DNA from: FEB-7 sp963698265
Lineage (GTDB): Bacteria; Pseudomonadota; Gammaproteobacteria; Burkholderiales; Usitatibacteraceae
Assembly: GCA_963698265.1 (NCBI GenBank)
Contig: CAVOQC010000004.1
Location: 186,001 to 250,000, forward strand
DNA: 64,000 nucleotides
Direction: 5' to 3'
The notes below the pieces were generated by a model. That model saw only the letters and a list, made by a program, of their open reading frames with translations, was not told where the DNA came from and made no database searches. How positions within the stretch are numbered: position 1 is the stretch's first letter; the number at the start of each line of letters is the position of its first letter. This document shows positions 60,946 through 64,000 of this stretch, piece by piece. Position numbers and translations under genes: made by a program.

Positions 60946-62526
60946 ATGCCGTTGCTGATTGGAGTGCCGCGGGAGACCTTTGCCGGCGAAAAGCGCGTCG
61001 CCACCGTTCCGGAGGTGGTGGAGAAGCTGAAGAAGCTGGGATTCGGCGTCCTGGTGGAAGCCGGTGCCGGGGACGCGGCGAACTTCGCCGACGACACCTA
61101 CCGCGCCGCCGGCGCCGAGATCGCGCCCGACGCCGCCACCCTCTGGTCAAAGGCGGACTTGGTCTTCAAGGTCCGCGCGCCCGGCCCCGACGAGGTCGCG
61201 CTGGTTCGCGAAGGCCAGACGCTCGTGAGCTTCATCTGGCCGGCGCAGAACTCCGAGCTGATGCAGCAGCTGGCGGCGAGGAAGGCCACGGTGCTCGCGA
61301 TCGACTCGTTGCCGCGCATGCTGAGCCGCGCACAGAAGATGGACGCGTTGACTTCGATGGCCGGCATCAGCGGCTACCGGGCCGTGATCGAGGCCGCCAA
61401 TGCCTTCGGCCGCTTTTTCAACGGCCAGATCACGGCCGCGGGAAAGGTGCCGCCGGCCAAGGTTTTCATCGCGGGAGCCGGCGTGGCGGGGCTCGCGGCG
61501 ATCGGCACCGCCGTCGGCCTCGGCGCCATCGTGCGCGCCAACGACACGCGTGCCGAAGTCGCCGACCAGGTCAAGTCCCTGGGCGGCGAGTTCGTCAAGG
61601 TCGATTACGAGGAAGAAGGTGGTGGCGGCGGCGGCTATGCCAAGGTCATGAGCGAGGGGTTCCAGCAGGCCCAGCGCGCGATGTACGCGAAGCAGGCGAG
61701 CGAGGTGGACATCATCATCACCACCGCGCTGATTCCCGGGAAGCCCGCGCCGAAGCTGATTTCCGCCGAGATGGTGAAGAGCATGAAGGCGGGCAGCGTG
61801 ATCGTCGACATGGCGGGCGAGCAGGGCGGCAACTGCGAGCTGACCGAACCCGGCCAGGCGGTGGTGCGCCACGGCGTGACCATCATCGGCTACACCGACC
61901 TGCCCAGCCGCCTGGCCAAGCAGTCCTCGACGATGTACGCCAGTAACCTGTTCCGTCTCGCCGAGGAACTGTGCAAGACCAAGGACGGCATCATCGATGT
62001 GAACATGGACGATGACGCCATCCGTGGCCTCACGGTGATCAAGGACGGCGGCATCACCTGGCCACCGCCCCCCCCGAACATCCCGGCCGCCAAGCCGAAG
62101 CCGGCCGCAGCCGCTCCGGTGGCGAAGCAGGGCGGGCACGGCCATGGTGCCGGCGAGCCCATGTCGGCGGGCAGCCTCGCGACCGTGTTCGGCGTCGGCG
62201 CACTCCTTTTCCTGCTCGTGGGCCTGTACGCGCCGGCGGCCTTCCTCGGCCACTTCACCGTCTTCGTGCTGGCCTGCTTCGTGGGCTACATGGTGGTGTG
62301 GAACGTCACGCCCTCGCTGCACACGCCGCTCATGAGCGTGACCAACGCCATCTCCAGCATCATCGCCATCGGCGCCCTGGTGCAGATCGCGCCGCCCGAG
62401 GCGGGAGGCGGGAGGCCGGATGAACTGATCCGCTGGGTCGCGATCGTCGGCCTCGCGCTCACCTCCATCAACATGTTCGGCGGCTTCGCGGTTACGCGGC
62501 GCATGCTGGCCATGTTCCGCAAGTAG
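60946..62526 (+). CDS. pntA: NAD(P) transhydrogenase subunit alpha
   Basis: The 526-residue protein combines the NAD-binding domain I (about 1-375, with GVPRETFAGEKRVATVPE and the Rossmann GAGVAGLAAIG) and a C-terminal membrane part with four helices (about 410-520). It contains the full single-chain form seen in E. coli rather than the split alpha1/alpha2. With PntB it couples hydride transfer between NADH and NADP to proton movement. It follows guaA by 58 bp. Confidence 0.96.
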   Translation: MPLLIGVPRETFAGEKRVATVPEVVEKLKKLGFGVLVEAGAGDAANFADDTYRAAGAEIAPDAATLWSKADLVFKVRAPGPDEVALVREGQTLVSFIWPAQNSELMQQLAARKATVLAIDSLPRMLSRAQKMDALTSMAGISGYRAVIEAANAFGRFFNGQITAAGKVPPAKVFIAGAGVAGLAAIGTAVGLGAIVRANDTRAEVADQVKSLGGEFVKVDYEEEGGGGGGYAKVMSEGFQQAQRAMYAKQASEVDIIITTALIPGKPAPKLISAEMVKSMKAGSVIVDMAGEQGGNCELTEPGQAVVRHGVTIIGYTDLPSRLAKQSSTMYASNLFRLAEELCKTKDGIIDVNMDDDAIRGLTVIKDGGITWPPPPPNIPAAKPKPAAAAPVAKQGGHGHGAGEPMSAGSLATVFGVGALLFLLVGLYAPAAFLGHFTVFVLACFVGYMVVWNVTPSLHTPLMSVTNAISSIIAIGALVQIAPPEAGGGRPDELIRWVAIVGLALTSINMFGGFAVTRRMLAMFRK

Positions 62527-62541
62527 ACGGGGAGCGAAACC

Positions 62542-63951
62542 ATGTCACCGAGCCTCGTCACCGCCGCCTACATCGGCGCCACCATCCTCTTCATCCTGAG
62601 CCTGGGCGGCCTCTCGAACCCCGAGACTTCGCGCCGCGGGAACTTCTACGGCGTCATCGGCATGGCCATTGCGGTGCTCGCGACCGTCTTCGGCCCGCGC
62701 GTCACGGCCGCCGGCATTCCCTGGATCGTCGGCGCCATGGTCGTGGGGGGCGCGGTCGGCCTCTATGCCGCGCGCAAGGTGCAGATGACGCAGATGCCCG
62801 AGCTGGTCGCGATCATGCACAGCCTCGTGGGCCTCGCCGCCTGCCTCGTGGGCTTCGCGAGCTACATCGACACCTCGATCGTGCTCTCCGGCGCCGAGAA
62901 GACGATCCACGAGATCGAGATCTACGTGGGGATCCTCATCGGGGCGGTGACCTTCTCCGGGTCCGTGATCGCCTTCGGAAAGCTCTCCGGGAAAATCGGC
63001 GGCAAGCCCCTGCTGCTGCCGGGGCGCCACTGGTTGAACCTCTCGGGCCTGCTCCTCGTCCTCTGGTTCGGCCGCCAGTTCGTGCTGGCGCCCGACATCG
63101 CCTCGGGCATGACGCCGCTCATCGTGATGACGGTGATCGCGCTCCTCTTCGGCATCCACATGGTGATGGCCATCGGCGGCGCGGACATGCCGGTCGTGGT
63201 TTCCATGCTCAACAGCTACTCGGGCTGGGCGGCAGCGGCCACGGGGTTCATGCTGTCCAACGACCTCCTCATCGTCATCGGCGCCCTGGTCGGATCCTCG
63301 GGCGCGATCCTTTCCTACATCATGTGCCGCGCGATGAACCGCAATTTCGTGAGCGTCATCGCGGGAGGCTTCGGAACCGGTGGCGGCGCCCCGGCCGCGA
63401 AGGGCGACGGCGAGCCCGCCGGGGAAGTGACCCCCATCGCGGCGGCCGAGACCGCCGAGCTGCTGCGCGACGCGAAGAACGTCATCATCGTGCCCGGCTA
63501 CGGCATGGCGGTGGCGCAGGCGCAGCACACCGTCTTCGAGATCACGAAGCACCTGCGCGAAAAAGGGGTCAACGTCCGCTTCGGCATCCACCCGGTGGCC
63601 GGTCGCATGCCGGGACACATGAACGTGCTCCTCGCCGAGGCGAAGGTGCCCTACGACATCGTCATGGAAATGGACGAGGTCAACGAGGACTTCCCGGAGA
63701 CGGACGTCTCCATGGTCATAGGCGCCAACGACATCGTGAATCCGGCGGCGCAGGAAGATCCCGCGAGCCCCATCGCGGGCATGCCCGTGCTCGAGGTCTG
63801 GAAGGCGAAGACCTCCATCGTGATGAAGCGCTCCATGGCCTCGGGCTATGCCGGCGTCGACAACCCGCTCTTCTACAAGGACAACAACCGCATGCTCTTC
63901 GGCGACGCGAAGAAGATGCTGGACGAGGTCCTGGTGGAATTGAAGAGGTAG
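62542..63951 (+). CDS. pntB: NAD(P) transhydrogenase subunit beta
   Basis: The 469-residue protein has about eight N-terminal membrane helices (to about residue 265) and a C-terminal NADP-binding domain III with IIVPGYGMAVAQAQH (about 313-327), RFGIHPVAGRMPGHMNVLLAEA as landmark region and GANDIVNPAA. It lies 15 bp after pntA. The stop at 63951 is near the window edge; a GCCGG/CCGGC short dyad follows. Confidence 0.97.
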   Translation: MSPSLVTAAYIGATILFILSLGGLSNPETSRRGNFYGVIGMAIAVLATVFGPRVTAAGIPWIVGAMVVGGAVGLYAARKVQMTQMPELVAIMHSLVGLAACLVGFASYIDTSIVLSGAEKTIHEIEIYVGILIGAVTFSGSVIAFGKLSGKIGGKPLLLPGRHWLNLSGLLLVLWFGRQFVLAPDIASGMTPLIVMTVIALLFGIHMVMAIGGADMPVVVSMLNSYSGWAAAATGFMLSNDLLIVIGALVGSSGAILSYIMCRAMNRNFVSVIAGGFGTGGGAPAAKGDGEPAGEVTPIAAAETAELLRDAKNVIIVPGYGMAVAQAQHTVFEITKHLREKGVNVRFGIHPVAGRMPGHMNVLLAEAKVPYDIVMEMDEVNEDFPETDVSMVIGANDIVNPAAQEDPASPIAGMPVLEVWKAKTSIVMKRSMASGYAGVDNPLFYKDNNRMLFGDAKKMLDEVLVELKR

Positions 63952-64000
63952 CCGGCCTTTTCCCGCCGGCCTTCCCCGGCGACCTGCCCCGGCGAGAGAC

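Noticed and set aside
63953..63975. Terminator after pntB
   Set aside because: Only a 5-bp GCCGG/CCGGC dyad with an internal T run is seen and the window ends soon after; too weak to call.

Overview
The window is high-G+C DNA (roughly two thirds G+C by eye) with dense operons, short overlaps between genes and bacterial -35/-10 promoters. It most resembles a chromosomal segment of a sulfur-oxidizing betaproteobacterium. Evidence for this is the tail of a reverse-type dsr operon (dsrP-dsrN-dsrR plus a siroheme-pathway methyltransferase), a soeB-soeC pair with sat (ATP sulfurylase), a cbb3 oxidase locus under FNR-type control, and housekeeping gene orders (rimP-nusA-infB-rbfA-truB-rpsO-pnp; smpB/ratA-rnfH; guaB-guaA) usual in that class. 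The genus cannot be named from the sequence alone. No insertion sequence, phage, CRISPR array or rRNA was seen.

Region 1 (1-8150) concerns sulfur metabolism. The dsr tail supplies the membrane subunit of DsrMKJOP, the amidase that modifies siroheme, the cysteine-less A-type-like protein DsrR, and the methyltransferase that commits uroporphyrinogen III to siroheme. A NarX/NarL-like two-component system (minus strand) separates this from soeB-soeC-sat. Together these would take sulfane sulfur to sulfite and sulfate, with ATP generation possible at Sat. The catalytic SoeA and AprAB are not in the window.

Region 2 (8232-23495) concerns micro-oxic and anaerobic control. It holds hemN, an FNR regulator, a usp-dksA-like-acyl-CoA synthetase/acetyltransferase operon, and the complete cbb3 oxidase locus (ccoNOQP-ccoG-ccoH-small membrane protein, and ccoI-ccoS). 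Three FNR-type 14-bp boxes lie here, two of them with near ideal class II spacing to a -10 element. An unusual two-domain protein (carboxymuconolactone-decarboxylase-like plus Rieske) sits next to sat.

Region 3 (23485-40258) begins with folA, thyA and an acetyltransferase gene and then holds a complete energized uptake module: tonB-exbB-exbD-exbD-TPR protein on the minus strand. Divergent from it are an aspartyl/asparaginyl beta-hydroxylase with TPR-like repeats and a methyltransferase. Beyond them lie two large TonB-dependent receptors flanking a secreted S9 prolyl-oligopeptidase-type peptidase. I infer a peptide capture and degradation system. This is the accessory-looking part and the best place for something undescribed.

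Region 4 (40259-63951) is core genome: translation and transcription factors with an attenuator-like hairpin before rimP, pnp, three tRNAs (Pro, Arg, His), a DUF3313-like protein, a ketopantoate-reductase-like protein, smpB, ratA-rnfH, a PilZ-like protein next to fimV, two small envelope proteins, guaB, guaA, pntA and pntB. All calls come from reading the translated sequence and motifs; no database search was run.
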